Counted from the first letter of the stretch, positions 42,395 through 52,113 are shown. The stretch: DNA of 60,364 nucleotides from Arthrobacter sp. H14 (GCF_000520495.1 NZ_KI914639.1:18534-78897); one strand, 5' to 3'. A program made the numbers and translations. Notes: a model not told the origin generated them from the letters alone.

Positions 42395-43192
42395 TCAGCC
42401 TTGGCGCCAGTCGTCACCGGTAATGTGTGAGCCGCCTTGCGGGCCCATCTGCAACATTCCGCCGTCGACTGCCCATGACGCTCCGGTCACATAGCTGGAT
42501 GCTTCCGAGGCCAGAAAAGCGATGACGGAGGCGATCTCGTGGGCGTCGCCGGGACGGCCCAGCGGTACGCCCGGGCGGTGCTTTTCGCGCGGGTCCTCAT
42601 CCGTCTGGCCGGTCATCGGCGTCGCAATCTCCCCGGGAGCCACGGCATTGGCAGTGATGCCATACTGGCCCAGCTCGATCGCCATCGTCTTGATCAGTCC
42701 ACCCAGCCCATGCTTTGCCGCGTCATACGCGCCGGCCCCCACGCGCGGCTGGTGCTCGTGCACGCTGGTGACGGCGATAATCCGCCCGCCATTACCGACG
42801 TCGACCATGTGCCGTGCCGCCCGTTGCAGGCAGACGAACGCGCCGTCGAGGTCGGTCAACACGGTCCGACGCCAGTCCTCATAGGATGTCTCGAGCACGA
42901 GGCTGTTGATCCCCGTACCGGCGTTGTTGACGAACACGTCCAGCCCGTCCAGCTGGCCGATGAGCTTGTCGACGACGTCGCCGCAGCCCGGCACGTCGGT
43001 CGCATCGAGGTGTTCGACGACGGCCCGGTGGCCATGCGAACGGACCTCCTCCGCCGTCTGTTCAGCGCCGGCCTCGTCCTCATGCCAGGTAATGCCGACG
43101 TCCATTCCGGCTTTGGCCAGTGCGACGGCGGTGGCGCGGCCTATGCCTGAGTCGGATCCGGTGACAATTGCGGTGCGTGGAGTGAAGGTCAT
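42395..43192 (-). CDS. SDR-family oxidoreductase
   Basis: A 265-residue short-chain dehydrogenase. It begins MTFTPRTAIVTGSDSGIGRA, with the cofactor motif TGxxxGIG, then NNAG, the catalytic Ser in AVTSVHEHQP and the pair YDAAKHG. The C-terminal GASWAVDGGMLQMG is typical of the glucose-1-dehydrogenase/3-oxoacyl reductase type. An aspartate or histidine near the second strand (GITWHEDEAGAEQ) does not decide NAD against NADP. The substrate is unknown. The ATG at 43192 follows GAATGGGGCC, a weak ribosome-binding site. The frame runs open far upstream, but that is antisense to the MFS tail. Confidence 0.88.
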   Translation of the reverse strand: MTFTPRTAIVTGSDSGIGRATAVALAKAGMDVGITWHEDEAGAEQTAEEVRSHGHRAVVEHLDATDVPGCGDVVDKLIGQLDGLDVFVNNAGTGINSLVLETSYEDWRRTVLTDLDGAFVCLQRAARHMVDVGNGGRIIAVTSVHEHQPRVGAGAYDAAKHGLGGLIKTMAIELGQYGITANAVAPGEIATPMTGQTDEDPREKHRPGVPLGRPGDAHEIASVIAFLASEASSYVTGASWAVDGGMLQMGPQGGSHITGDDWRQG

Positions 43193-43260
43193 GGCCCCAT
43201 TCTGCGAGCTGCTGTTTCCAGGCGCAATAGCCCGGCCGCGGAAACAGGCCATCGACGCGA

Positions 43261-44658
43261 TCATCGTCCCGTAGTGTCCGATGCCGATTCGGAGGAAGCC
43301 TGTTCCAGTTCGGACTCTGCCGGATCTGACGACGGCGGTTCGCAGTCCCCCGGATCTGACGACGACGGCCCGGACGACGGCGGTCCTGCTTCCCCTTCGT
43401 AAGTGTCCGGCAGGGTCTTCATACCCAGCAGGGGCGAGAAGAACACGGGCGCCGCGGCCAGGAAACCGCCGGCGACGCTGATCCACATGGTGGGAACAAT
43501 GCCAATCGCCCCGCCGAGGTAGCCAGCCAGCAGCGCTCCAATCGGCATAATGCCCCAGACCAGGAACCGGATGGACGCGTTCATCCGCCCCAGCAAGCGT
43601 GGCGGACAGACGCGCTGACGCATGCTCACCTGCATGATGTTGTATGCCAGGACGCTGAAGGAGAACCCGAACTCGGCGGCGATCAAGATGGTCAGCGCCA
43701 GCCAGTCGCTGCCCGCAAGCGCGCTCAATGGGATCAGAACGCCGAAGGACGCACCAACCAGGGCGGCAAGCGGGATCACCGTCCCCTCTCCGATTCGCCG
43801 CGCGATCCACGGCGTCGCCACTGCCCCGAGCAGCCCGCCGGCGGAGCCGACCGACATGGCAATTCCCAACCCGGCAGCTCCAAGGTCCAGTTCCCGAAGC
43901 ACCAGAATGGGCAGGAGCGTGAAGGTCAGGATCGAGAAGAAATTGGTGGCTGCCGTGCAGGCGACGTTCCTGTTGATCAACGGATGCTTCCAGACGAAGC
44001 TCAGCCCTTCAGCGATCTCCTTCGTTAGCGGCTTCCGGTCTTCGACGCGGTGCGGCTCTTCATGGTCCCGCGTCCGCCACAGGAAGATGGCCGACCAGAG
44101 GTAGCCGAAGGACTCAAACACGAACAGCAACGGCACGCTGATGATCTGCAACAGGCCGCCGCCAAGCGCCGGTCCGCCCATCCGGGCAAGCTGGGCGGTC
44201 GATTCCAGCTTGGAGTTTGCGTCCGGTACCTGCTCGCGCCGGACCAGGATAGGAACGATGCTTTGGTAGGAGACGTCGAAGAACACCGTGGCGATACCGA
44301 CGACGCCGGCCACAATGTAGAGGTGCCAGATCGCCAGCACGTCGGCCCACCACAGCAGCGGAACGACGCTCATCGCCACCACCCGCAACAGGTCGGCTGT
44401 GATCATCACCCGGCGCTTGATCCAGCGGTCCACCCAAGCCCCAGCAGGCAACCCCACCAACAAGAACGCCGCCGTCGCACTCGCATTCAAGGCACCGACC
44501 TGGAACGCGGATGCCCCGAGCAGGCTCACGGCCAGCACCGGGAACGCCAGCTGGCCCAGTTGCGTGCCGAGCTGGCTGATTGTCTGTGCCGACCAGAAGT
44601 TGAGGAAGTTCCGGTCCCGCAGCAGCGAGGGCGGCACCTTCGCCGCATCGGTAGTCAT
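43261..44658 (-). CDS. MFS exporter of the DHA3/MFS_3 type
   Basis: A 465-residue transporter with about 12 helices, resembling macrolide or siderophore exporters (MefA, EntS). The motif A-like GLPAGAWVDRWIKRRVMI lies near residues 60-77. The C-terminus is an unusual acidic Ser/Pro-rich tail with repeated SSDP. The ATG at 44658 is preceded by GAGACT at 7 bases and TTGACA 17 bases further up, so the transcript is probably leaderless. An ArsR-type regulator is divergent, suggesting drug- or metal-induced expression. The exported substrate is unknown. Confidence 0.9.
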   Translation of the reverse strand: MTTDAAKVPPSLLRDRNFLNFWSAQTISQLGTQLGQLAFPVLAVSLLGASAFQVGALNASATAAFLLVGLPAGAWVDRWIKRRVMITADLLRVVAMSVVPLLWWADVLAIWHLYIVAGVVGIATVFFDVSYQSIVPILVRREQVPDANSKLESTAQLARMGGPALGGGLLQIISVPLLFVFESFGYLWSAIFLWRTRDHEEPHRVEDRKPLTKEIAEGLSFVWKHPLINRNVACTAATNFFSILTFTLLPILVLRELDLGAAGLGIAMSVGSAGGLLGAVATPWIARRIGEGTVIPLAALVGASFGVLIPLSALAGSDWLALTILIAAEFGFSFSVLAYNIMQVSMRQRVCPPRLLGRMNASIRFLVWGIMPIGALLAGYLGGAIGIVPTMWISVAGGFLAAAPVFFSPLLGMKTLPDTYEGEAGPPSSGPSSSDPGDCEPPSSDPAESELEQASSESASDTTGR

Positions 44659-44725
44659 GCGGGTTAGTCTCACCGACCGATTGGCTTCTGTCAATCACAA
44701 CGCGCTGGTGACGTACAATTTCGGT
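44659..44725. promoter_or_regulatory. Divergent leaderless promoters and candidate operator of the MFS/ArsR pair
   Basis: Toward the MFS gene: TTGACA (44689-44694), 17 bases, GAGACT (44666-44671). Toward the regulator: TACAAT (44714-44719), ending 6 bases before its ATG. The inverted repeat GATTG-N8-CAATC (44679-44683 and 44692-44696) overlaps the MFS -35 box and is a candidate ArsR operator. Confidence 0.6.
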
Positions 44726-45220
44726 ATGCCTACCGATGAGGATCTTCTGGCCAAGGGCCGCGCGCTCAGTTCCCCCGTCCGGTTGAGAATCCTGAGGCTC
44801 TGCCTGCACCAATCGCGCACGAACAAGGAAATCGCCGAGAAGCTGGAACTGAATCCCGCAACTGCCCTGCACCATGTACGGACCCTGCTCGGTACCGGCT
44901 TCCTCGAGGCCGAGGAACAACGCAAAGGCAACCGAGGCGCCAAGGAAGTGCCGTACCGGGCCACCGGTCTTTCCTGGGGAACACCGGTCGAGAACGTTGC
45001 TCCAGTGCTGGTCGAAACATTCCTGCAGGAGATTGACGGACTGGCCCCCTCGGAAATCGAGGTCGCGCGGCTCGGCCTGAAACTGAACGACGGGCACCGC
45101 CGGGAAATGATGGACCGGATCCAGGCGCTGCTTCAGGAATACGCGCAAATGCCCGCCGACGCAGACGGTATTCCCACTTCGATCATGCTCGCGCACCACC
45201 GCGACCGGTCCACCGAATAA
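44726..45220 (+). CDS. ArsR-family winged-helix regulator
   Basis: A 164-residue DNA-binding protein. Residues about 8-85 form the winged helix (SSPVRLRILRLCLHQSRTNK, then EIAEKLELNPATALHHVRTL for recognition, then GFLEAEEQRKGNRGAKEVPY for the wing). No classic metal-binding ELCVCD motif is present, so it is unlikely to be an arsenic sensor; the C-terminal helical part may bind another ligand or dimerise. It is divergent from the MFS exporter and probably represses it. The start is set by TACAAT, N6, ATG. Confidence 0.88.
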   Translation: MPTDEDLLAKGRALSSPVRLRILRLCLHQSRTNKEIAEKLELNPATALHHVRTLLGTGFLEAEEQRKGNRGAKEVPYRATGLSWGTPVENVAPVLVETFLQEIDGLAPSEIEVARLGLKLNDGHRREMMDRIQALLQEYAQMPADADGIPTSIMLAHHRDRSTE

Positions 45221-45232
45221 GGGGCCCGGTCC

Positions 45233-45529
45233 ATGAACGACGTCCCTAAGGGCGGCGACGACGGCTGGACAGATGTTCCGCCCGACCCCTCCCCCAGGGT
45301 TATTCCGGGTACCGAGGGCGACACCAGCGGCGTCCGCTACCGCCTGGAACTTCAGGCACACCTCGCCGCCGGCTTGAGGAACGCCGCCCGGGCACGCAGG
45401 CAGGACTGCGGTGTTTCAATAGTTTCGATCACGGCGGCAAGGGGTCAGATCCGTTTCACCGACTCTGCCGGAAGTACGTGGGTGGAAACCTGGATCCAGG
45501 ATGAGTCAGGATGGCGTCCGGAAGCCTGA
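45233..45529 (+). CDS. Hypothetical protein, 98 residues
   Basis: I do not recognise this protein. It begins MNDVPKGGDDGWTDVPPDPS, with a polar N-terminus, then a basic segment (LRNAARARRQDCG) and a probable beta-rich end with SITAARGQIRFTD and WVETWIQDESGW. It starts 12 bases after the regulator's stop and may be cotranscribed with it. Its last 24 bases overlap the end of mshB on the other strand. There is no signal peptide. Confidence 0.6.
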   Translation: MNDVPKGGDDGWTDVPPDPSPRVIPGTEGDTSGVRYRLELQAHLAAGLRNAARARRQDCGVSIVSITAARGQIRFTDSAGSTWVETWIQDESGWRPEA

Positions 45530-46876
45530 GGCCTTCAATGAGCGGAGGCAGACAACCGCGGCCACGATGGTCGCCACTGCAATGCCAACAATCCAGACGA
45601 TTCCAGCCACCGCGACAGGCAGCACCATTCCTTCGGCGAAGTCGGCAATGATGACCCTGGAGCCGGTGGCGACAAGGCCTACAAGGACGTAGGTGACGAC
45701 GCCAGTCAAAACGCTCATCCAGACGTTCCTGGCCCAGAGTCCGGCGACGGTAGCAACGCAGCCGACCAAAACCAGAGCCGCCAAGGCGCCCCACGGTACC
45801 GCGAACCAGGGAAGATACAGGATCTGTCCGTGCAGAGCGGTTCCGAAAACAGTGGCGATCAGGGCCGCAAACAGCGAACCGCCGATGCCGGCAAGAGTCG
45901 ACGGTTTATCGTTCAGGCCCCGTTTCGCCGGTTTCCCGTCCGCAGTCTGTGATTTCGACGACGGCACGTTCGTTGGTACCACGGACTGCCCATCCGCCGG
46001 TCCGGTTCCGCGCCGGATCAATGACCTGTCTTCGAGCAGGAAAACTTCTGCGGCCAGCAGCGGTTGCCAGATCCCGTTGGAGAGCGCGAACTGACCATCA
46101 TCAATGGTGATCTGCGTCTGATGCGCACGCATGGCGGCCCGCTTGCGCTCAAGATCCCCGCTGATTGTCACCTGTGGGCGCCGGCCGGCCGGTGTCGCGC
46201 CTTCCCAATCGCTGTGGATTGAATAAACCCACGGGACGCTCCAGCGGTCCGCTGCGGCCGTCAACGCAGTATGCGTTAGTTCGTGGGCGCGGATGTGGTC
46301 GGGATGGCCGTAGCCGCCGTCATTGTCGTAGGCAATAACTGCGTGCGGTTGGAAAGTGCTGATCAACTGAGCTGCGTTGGGCGCGGCGGAATCCAGGTCG
46401 GCCGCAACGAAGGCGCCCGGATCGATGCTTTCTCCTGCTTCAGCCCGGCCGGATTCGCCCCAGACCATGCCCGAGTCGCGGTACCGCACCGGAGACCGGC
46501 CAGGTGCCAACGCATCGCCGTCGCCGAGGAACACTTGGCGCGATATACCGAGGGCCGCCACCGCCTCGGCCAGTTCCGCGGTGCGGAGTTCTGCGAGAGC
46601 CTCACCGTTATCGCTGCAGGCGGGATTACCCGCCTCGAGATGCCGGAGCTCTTCCGGAATGACCTCGCCCACTTCCCCGCGCGTGCAGGTCAAGAGGACG
46701 ACGTCGGCCCCGGCAGCCGCGTAGCCCGCCATCGTCGCCCCGGTGGCGATCGATTCGTCGTCGGGATGGGCGTGGACGAACAGCATCCGCGGCCGTTCGC
46801 CCGGGAAATGCCGGGCGAACGAAGGCAGCAACCCGGTTTGTGCGTCGGTCTGGCCGGCTCCCGGGTGTCTGCTCAT
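45506..46876 (-). CDS. mshB: Mycothiol deacetylase MshB fused to a membrane domain
   Basis: A 456-residue protein. The N-terminal domain is a PIG-L/LmbE-type zinc deacetylase with AHPDDE (36-41) and a further His motif (GHPDHIRAHELTH), matching MshB, which deacetylates GlcNAc-inositol in mycothiol synthesis. From about residue 325 there is a C-terminal domain of four membrane helices (from GIGGSLFAALIATVFGTALH), resembling DUF6113-type proteins that are separate genes in relatives as I recall. A Pro/Ser-rich linker joins them. The ATG is 7 bases past the typA stop, and CATAAT ends 6 bases upstream, overlapping that stop, so it may have its own promoter. Confidence 0.87.
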   Translation of the reverse strand: MSRHPGAGQTDAQTGLLPSFARHFPGERPRMLFVHAHPDDESIATGATMAGYAAAGADVVLLTCTRGEVGEVIPEELRHLEAGNPACSDNGEALAELRTAELAEAVAALGISRQVFLGDGDALAPGRSPVRYRDSGMVWGESGRAEAGESIDPGAFVAADLDSAAPNAAQLISTFQPHAVIAYDNDGGYGHPDHIRAHELTHTALTAAADRWSVPWVYSIHSDWEGATPAGRRPQVTISGDLERKRAAMRAHQTQITIDDGQFALSNGIWQPLLAAEVFLLEDRSLIRRGTGPADGQSVVPTNVPSSKSQTADGKPAKRGLNDKPSTLAGIGGSLFAALIATVFGTALHGQILYLPWFAVPWGALAALVLVGCVATVAGLWARNVWMSVLTGVVTYVLVGLVATGSRVIIADFAEGMVLPVAVAGIVWIVGIAVATIVAAVVCLRSLKASGFRTPS

Positions 46877-46883
46877 ACGGTCA

Positions 46884-48812
46884 TTATGCCTTGGCGCGGC
46901 CGCGTGCCACGCGCAGGCGCTCGTTGGCGTTGAGCGTGACCTTGCGGATACGGATCGACTCCGGTGTGACCTCGACGCACTCGTCCTCGCGGGCGAATTC
47001 GAGCGATTCCTCCAGCGTGAGTTTGCGCGGCGGGGTCAGATTCTCGAAGGAATCCGAGGAAGCGGCACGCATATTGGTGAGCTTCTTTTCCTTGGTGATG
47101 TTGATGTCCATATCATCCGCACGCGAGTTCTCGCCGACGATCTGGCCTTCGTAGACCTCGGAGGTCGGTTCGACGAAGAAGCTGCCGCGTTCCTGCAGGT
47201 TGATCATCGCAAATGGCGTGACCACACCTACCCGGTCGGCTACGAGCGAACCATTGGTGCGGAACTCGATCGGACCGGCCCACGGCTCGAATCCTTCGGA
47301 GTACGAGAAGGCGATACCAGCGCCGCGGGTGTCAGTCATGAACTGAGTACGGAACCCAATCAGGCCACGAGCGGGAACGATGAACTCCATCCGGACCCAG
47401 CCGGTGCCGTGATTGGCCATGCTGGTCATCCGGCCCTTGCGGGCGGCCAGCAGCTGAGTGATCGCGCCGAGGTACTCTTCGGGCGTGTCGATGGTCATGT
47501 GCTCCATCGGCTCGTGAACCTTGCCGTCGATGGTGCGGGTGACCACCTGCGGCTTGCCGACGGTCAGTTCGAAGCCTTCGCGCCGCATCTGCTCGACCAA
47601 GATGGCCAACGCCAGCTCGCCGCGGCCCTGCACCTCCCAGGCGTCGGGACGTTCGGTCGGCAGAACTTTCAATGAGACGTTGCCGACCAGTTCCTTATCC
47701 AGACGGTCCTTCACCTGGCGGGCAGTGACCTTTGCACCCTTGACCTTGCCGGCCAACGGCGAAGTGTTGATACCGATCGTCATCGAGATGGCCGGGTCGT
47801 CCACGGTGATCAGCGGCAGTGGCTGCGGGTTGTCGACGTCGGTCAGGGTCTCACCGATGGTGATGTCGGGGATTCCGGCGACTGCGACGATGTCGCCCGG
47901 TCCGGCCGATTCGGCGGGAACGCGGTCCAGCGCCTTGGTGGCCAGCAGCTCGGTGATACGGACGTTCTTGAGCTGGCCGTCCTGACGTGCCCAGGCGACG
48001 GTCTGGCCCTTCTTCAATGTGCCATTGCGGACGCGCAACAGAGCCAGCCGGCCGAGGAACGGTGAAGCGTCGAGGTTCGTCACATGGGCCTGCAACACGC
48101 CGTTGGGGTCGTAGCGGGGTGCCGGAATGTGGTCAATGATCGTCTTGAACAGCGGCTCGAGGTCTTTGTTCTCAGGAGCAGTTCCATCGGCGGGCTGCTC
48201 CAGGGATGCTGCGCCGACCTTGGCGGCGGCGTAAACGACGGGTACATCGAGGACGGAGTCCAGGTCCAGTTCCGGGTAGTCCTCGGAGAGGTCACTGGCC
48301 AGACCCAACAGCAGGTCCATGGACTCGCTGACGACTTCCTCAATGCGGGAGTCCGGGCGGTCGGTCTTGTTGACCACGAGAATGACAGGGAGCTTGGCGG
48401 CGAGCGCCTTGCGCAGCACGAAGCGGGTCTGCGGCAACGGGCCCTCGGACGCGTCGACCAGCAGTACAACGCCGTCGACCATGGACAATCCACGCTCGAC
48501 CTCGCCACCAAAATCGGCGTGGCCGGGAGTGTCGATCACGTTTATCGTGACCGTCTCTTCATCGGAGGCAGGTCCCTTGTAACTGACGGTAGTGTTCTTC
48601 GCCAGAATGGTGATGCCTTTTTCACGTTCAAGGTCCCCGGAGTCCATCACGCGGTCCGCAACTTCCCCATGTTCAGCGAAGGAGTGCGTTTGCTTTAACA
48701 TGGCATCGACCAGAGTGGTCTTACCGTGGTCAACGTGTGCAACGATGGCAACGTTGCGAAGATCGCTGCGCAGCGCCGTCATTGCGGAGTTGTCGACTGA
48801 AGTTTCAGACAT
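46884..48812 (-). CDS. typA: Ribosome-associated GTPase TypA/BipA
   Basis: A 642-residue translational GTPase related to EF-G that helps 50S assembly and stress or cold adaptation. The P-loop AHVDHGKTT is near 24-32, followed by GITILAKNT, the G3 [12 protein letters not shown] and G4 NKTD. The C-terminal domain that binds the ribosome is complete and ends in a basic tail ([10 protein letters not shown]). I use the ATG at 48812, giving [20 protein letters not shown]; neither it nor an ATG at 48782 has a clear ribosome-binding site, and GAGTCT lies 7 bases up. mshB follows 7 bases downstream. Confidence 0.95.
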   Translation of the reverse strand: MSETSVDNSAMTALRSDLRNVAIVAHVDHGKTTLVDAMLKQTHSFAEHGEVADRVMDSGDLEREKGITILAKNTTVSYKGPASDEETVTINVIDTPGHADFGGEVERGLSMVDGVVLLVDASEGPLPQTRFVLRKALAAKLPVILVVNKTDRPDSRIEEVVSESMDLLLGLASDLSEDYPELDLDSVLDVPVVYAAAKVGAASLEQPADGTAPENKDLEPLFKTIIDHIPAPRYDPNGVLQAHVTNLDASPFLGRLALLRVRNGTLKKGQTVAWARQDGQLKNVRITELLATKALDRVPAESAGPGDIVAVAGIPDITIGETLTDVDNPQPLPLITVDDPAISMTIGINTSPLAGKVKGAKVTARQVKDRLDKELVGNVSLKVLPTERPDAWEVQGRGELALAILVEQMRREGFELTVGKPQVVTRTIDGKVHEPMEHMTIDTPEEYLGAITQLLAARKGRMTSMANHGTGWVRMEFIVPARGLIGFRTQFMTDTRGAGIAFSYSEGFEPWAGPIEFRTNGSLVADRVGVVTPFAMINLQERGSFFVEPTSEVYEGQIVGENSRADDMDINITKEKKLTNMRAASSDSFENLTPPRKLTLEESLEFAREDECVEVTPESIRIRKVTLNANERLRVARGRAKA

Positions 48813-48899
48813 GCGTAAAAGACTCAATTCAATGTGGTGGGGCGTGCCCAGTTTCCGGGCAGACATTCCATTTTAGCCGCCAGCAGGTCTATCACCTAA

Positions 48900-49442
48900 C
48901 TAAGGTGACTGAATATCCTTGATGTATGCCTTCCAAAACGTCCGCCAGTGTTCGATCTGTTCTGTCGATTCAAGCCGCTCATGTTGGATGCCGAGCGCCG
49001 CTTTGCTCTCGGATTTTTGGTAAATATTCACGTTCACGCGCGATCCATCGGTCAGTCCGCACCGCCAGTAACGCCATTTCTCCGTGGAGTTCACTTCCGG
49101 TCCGCGGCTGATATCTATGGCCGAAAACGACTCCGCGCCGCCCACCCGTTCCTGCCACTTCTGCAGGGCCTCATCCATGGTGCCGTTTAAGGTCTTGCTG
49201 ACGGAGACGCTGAATTCACCGTTGCAGTCCTGACCTGGAACCCGCCGGCCAGTCATCTGCTCATACGCCACTGTTACGGACTGCGCCCACCAGCCCGTCA
49301 CAATGCCGTCGTCGTTCAGTTTCCGCGCAATTTCCTTGTGCGAAAGCTGGTCCGCTCCAATCGTGGCGAGGTAGTCCTCGATTTCGGTCCAATTCCGGCC
49401 GGTGCCGTTCTCCAACGCTTCAACATTCATCGTTCGGACCAT
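48900..49442 (-). CDS. Hypothetical protein, 180 residues
   Basis: It begins MVRTMNVEALENGTGRNWTE. The first half (DYLATIGADQLSHKEIARKL, then GWWAQSVTVAYEQMTGRR) is a pattern I associate with proteins annotated DUF4287-like or joined to SRPBCC domains; the second half (FSVSVSKTLNGTMDEAL onward) could be a SRPBCC-like fold. No catalytic residues can be named. The ATG at 49442 has GAAGGAG 7 bases upstream. It lies between typA and the second peptide operon, whose terminator precedes it. Confidence 0.7.
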   Translation of the reverse strand: MVRTMNVEALENGTGRNWTEIEDYLATIGADQLSHKEIARKLNDDGIVTGWWAQSVTVAYEQMTGRRVPGQDCNGEFSVSVSKTLNGTMDEALQKWQERVGGAESFSAIDISRGPEVNSTEKWRYWRCGLTDGSRVNVNIYQKSESKAALGIQHERLESTEQIEHWRTFWKAYIKDIQSP

Positions 49443-49478
49443 GTTCGGGCTCCTTCGTCGTCAGTACACCCATTAAAT

Positions 49479-49522
49479 CAGAACGCCTTGTCCGGACTGT
49501 TTGGTCCGGACAAGGCGTTCTG
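49479..49522 (-). terminator. Terminator of ABC system 2
   Basis: A perfect 19-bp inverted repeat (49479-49497 with 49504-49522) with a 6-base loop, about 50 bases beyond the ATPase stop. It is the longest perfect stem in the window. Confidence 0.88.
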
Positions 49523-49569
49523 GCAACAAGCCGGCATTCGTTAAAGCCCCCGCGGTTCGTCTATCAGCG

Positions 49570-51396
49570 TTAGTCTCCCGCCGCGAGCAGCTGGGCACGC
49601 AGTTCGCGCCGCTCACGCTGTTTCTCCGGGTTCGGCAGCGGAACCGCCGCCAACAGGCGCTGCGTGTAGGGATCCTGCGGGTTGCGCAGGATCTGGTCGC
49701 GTGTTCCCTGTTCAACGATCCGGCCACGGCGCATGACGCAGATGCGGTCGGACATCAGGTCGACGACGGCAAGGTCGTGGGTGACGAACAGGCAGGCGAA
49801 GCCGAGTTCCTGCTGCAGGCCCTTCAACAAGTCGAGAACGGTCGCCTGCACCGAAACATCCAGGGCCGACGTCGGCTCATCCGCCACCAGCAGCTTCGGC
49901 TCCAGTGACAGCGCCCTCGCGATACCAACGCGCTGCTTCTGCCCGCCCGAGAGCTCATGTGGGTACCGGTTCCGGTAGGACCGCGGAAGCTCCACTTGGT
50001 CCAGCAGCGTCTCGATCTTCTTCTGCAGCTCAGCGCCCTTGGCCACCTTGGCCAGGTACATCGGTTCACCAATACTCTCCCCCAATGGAAGCCGCGGGTT
50101 CAGAGACGATGACGGGTCCTGGAAGACCATGCCCACGTTCCGGCGCAATGCGAACAGCTGCTTACGCTTGGCGTGGGAAATTTCCTGCCCGGTTACCTTG
50201 AGCGAGCCTTCCGCAACCGGCAGGAGCCCGACGGCGGCGCGGCCGATAGTCGTCTTGCCCGACCCGGACTCACCGACCAGTCCGAGCACTTCGCCCGGAT
50301 AAATGGACAGGTTGGCGCCCTCCACAGCACGGAAGGCGGGAACCCGGCCCTGCTTCGGATACTCGATGGCAACATCTTTCAGTTCCAGTACCGGATCGCC
50401 CTGCCCCTGAGTGGTATGGGCCTGCCATTCCTCCAGTTGCTTCTGGTTCTCGCGTTCGCGGCGTTCCAGCTCCTCATGGTCGACGCCTTTCAGCTCCGCA
50501 TGGGTAGCCGCGGCCAGTGCCGCCGTAACGTCGATTTCCCCGCCTTCGGCCGTTTGACCCAGGTGCGGAACCGCGGCCAGGAGCTGCTGCGTGTATTCGT
50601 GCTGGGGATTATGGAAGATCCTTTCAGCCGGCCCGGCCTCAACAATCCTGCCCTTGCGCATGACGGCAATCTTGTCCGAGAGGTCAGCCACCACTCCCAT
50701 GTCGTGCGTAATCAGCACGATGGCGCTGTCCAGCTTGTTCCGCAGGTTTCGCATCAGGTCCAGAATTTCCGCCTGAACGGTGACATCCAATGCCGTAGTC
50801 GGCTCGTCCGCGATCAGCAGTTTCGGATCACATGACAATGATTGGGCGATCATGGCACGTTGGCGCTGACCGCCGGAGAGCTGGTGCGGATAGGACTTGA
50901 AGGCCTTTTCCGGATCAGGAAGTTCCACCAGCTCCAACATCTTCAACGCGCGTTCTTTGGCCTGGTCCGGTGAAATGGCGTTATGCAGTCGGAGTGTTTC
51001 CACAATCTGGAAGCCGACCGTGTAAACCGGATTCATCGCGGTCATCGGTTCCTGGAAAATCACGGCAACATCGCTGCCGCGGATCTGCCGGAGTTTACTT
51101 CCGCTGAGCCCCAGGATCTCCCTGCCGTTCAGCTTAACGCTGCCCGTTGTCCGGCTGTTGTCCGGCAGGAGACCCAACAGTGCCATGGAGCTGGCACTCT
51201 TGCCCGAGCCGGATTCGCCGACAATTGCCAGTACCTCACCGGCCCTGACGTTGTAATTCAGGTCAATGGCCGCAGGCACCCACTCTTTGTCAACGCCATA
51301 GTCGACACTCAGGTTCGTTACTTCCAGAACCGGAGTTCTGTCGTCGTCCCGGCCTGGTTCTTCTGAATCCGAAATTTCGATGATGCCATCGGTCAT
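49570..51396 (-). CDS. Oligopeptide-type ABC transporter, fused double ATPase (system 2)
   Basis: A 608-residue protein with two ABC ATPase domains, each with Walker A (GESGSGKSA, then GESGSGKTT), signature LSGGQRQR or LSGGQKQR and Walker B ADEPTTALD or [10 protein letters not shown] charged, Glu/Gln-rich linker of about 60 residues separates them. It belongs to the importer whose permeases lie at 52114-54698, but the PH-domain gene on the opposite strand lies in between, so it needs its own promoter. The ATG at 51396 follows AAGGA and an A-rich spacer. Confidence 0.92.
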   Translation of the reverse strand: MTDGIIEISDSEEPGRDDDRTPVLEVTNLSVDYGVDKEWVPAAIDLNYNVRAGEVLAIVGESGSGKSASSMALLGLLPDNSRTTGSVKLNGREILGLSGSKLRQIRGSDVAVIFQEPMTAMNPVYTVGFQIVETLRLHNAISPDQAKERALKMLELVELPDPEKAFKSYPHQLSGGQRQRAMIAQSLSCDPKLLIADEPTTALDVTVQAEILDLMRNLRNKLDSAIVLITHDMGVVADLSDKIAVMRKGRIVEAGPAERIFHNPQHEYTQQLLAAVPHLGQTAEGGEIDVTAALAAATHAELKGVDHEELERRERENQKQLEEWQAHTTQGQGDPVLELKDVAIEYPKQGRVPAFRAVEGANLSIYPGEVLGLVGESGSGKTTIGRAAVGLLPVAEGSLKVTGQEISHAKRKQLFALRRNVGMVFQDPSSSLNPRLPLGESIGEPMYLAKVAKGAELQKKIETLLDQVELPRSYRNRYPHELSGGQKQRVGIARALSLEPKLLVADEPTSALDVSVQATVLDLLKGLQQELGFACLFVTHDLAVVDLMSDRICVMRRGRIVEQGTRDQILRNPQDPYTQRLLAAVPLPNPEKQRERRELRAQLLAAGD

Positions 51397-51473
51397 GATT
51401 TTTTTTCCTTCCGACCGGACATCCGGACCTTGTTGATTAGTGAACTGGTCCGGAATCCTGAAACTATCTGTGT

Positions 51474-52103
51474 ATGGAGTCTTCGAAAAGTGCAAGTGAC
51501 GCTATCGTGTTCAAACCACGCACCGCGAAGTGGTTCGCGGGCATCACCTGGGCACTGCTGGCCATAGGCATCGTCGCCGCCATTGTGGTCCACGGCATGG
51601 CCGGACTCCTGACTGCCTGGCCCTTGCTCGCCCTGGCGTACTTCGGTTGGTGGGTCTTCTGGTACCCCTCCGTGGAGATCGACGACGACGCCGTCACTGT
51701 CCATAACCTGATGCGCAGTATCACTGTGCCGTGGAGCGCCTTGATCAACGTGGACACAAAATTTGCCTTGACCCTCGTGACGACCCGCGGAAGCTACACC
51801 GCCTGGGCTGCCCCAGCACCGGGCGTCTGGGGAACCCACAGAGGCAAACCTGAACATGTCCGCGGACTGCCGCTGACCACTTATGGCGCCGCAGAGTCGA
51901 TACGACCGGGAGATTTGAGGAACACCGACTCGGGCACCGCCGCGTTTTATGTTCGCAGCAGGTGGGCAATGCTCGCCGAAGCCGGGCGACTCGACGTCGA
52001 TGCCACGGAAACGATCCCGGTGGTCAAGTCGATTCATTGGGTCCATATCGGCTGCGCGTCCCTGCTCATCGCCAGCTGCTTCCTGGCATTCGCATCCGTC
52101 TAA
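51474..52103 (+). CDS. PH-domain (bPH type) membrane protein
   Basis: A 209-residue protein with two membrane helices near the N-terminus (about 20-58: WFAGITWALLAIGIVAAIV and LLTAWPLLALAYFGWWVFW). A bacterial PH-like domain follows (VEIDDDAVTVHNLMRSITVP with WSALINVD), and one helix lies at the C-terminus (WVHIGCASLLIASCFLAFA). The family is called PH6-like in actinobacteria; the function is unknown. The ATG is preceded by AACTAT at 6 bases. It lies on the opposite strand inside the second peptide transporter cluster. Confidence 0.85.
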   Translation: MESSKSASDAIVFKPRTAKWFAGITWALLAIGIVAAIVVHGMAGLLTAWPLLALAYFGWWVFWYPSVEIDDDAVTVHNLMRSITVPWSALINVDTKFALTLVTTRGSYTAWAAPAPGVWGTHRGKPEHVRGLPLTTYGAAESIRPGDLRNTDSGTAAFYVRSRWAMLAEAGRLDVDATETIPVVKSIHWVHIGCASLLIASCFLAFASV

Positions 52104-52113
52104 AGGCTGCACT

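Noticed and set aside
48892-48908. Hairpin at the end of the 180-residue gene as a terminator
   Set aside because: The stem is only 6 bp (TCACCT with AGGTGA), overlaps the stop codon and has no T-tract.
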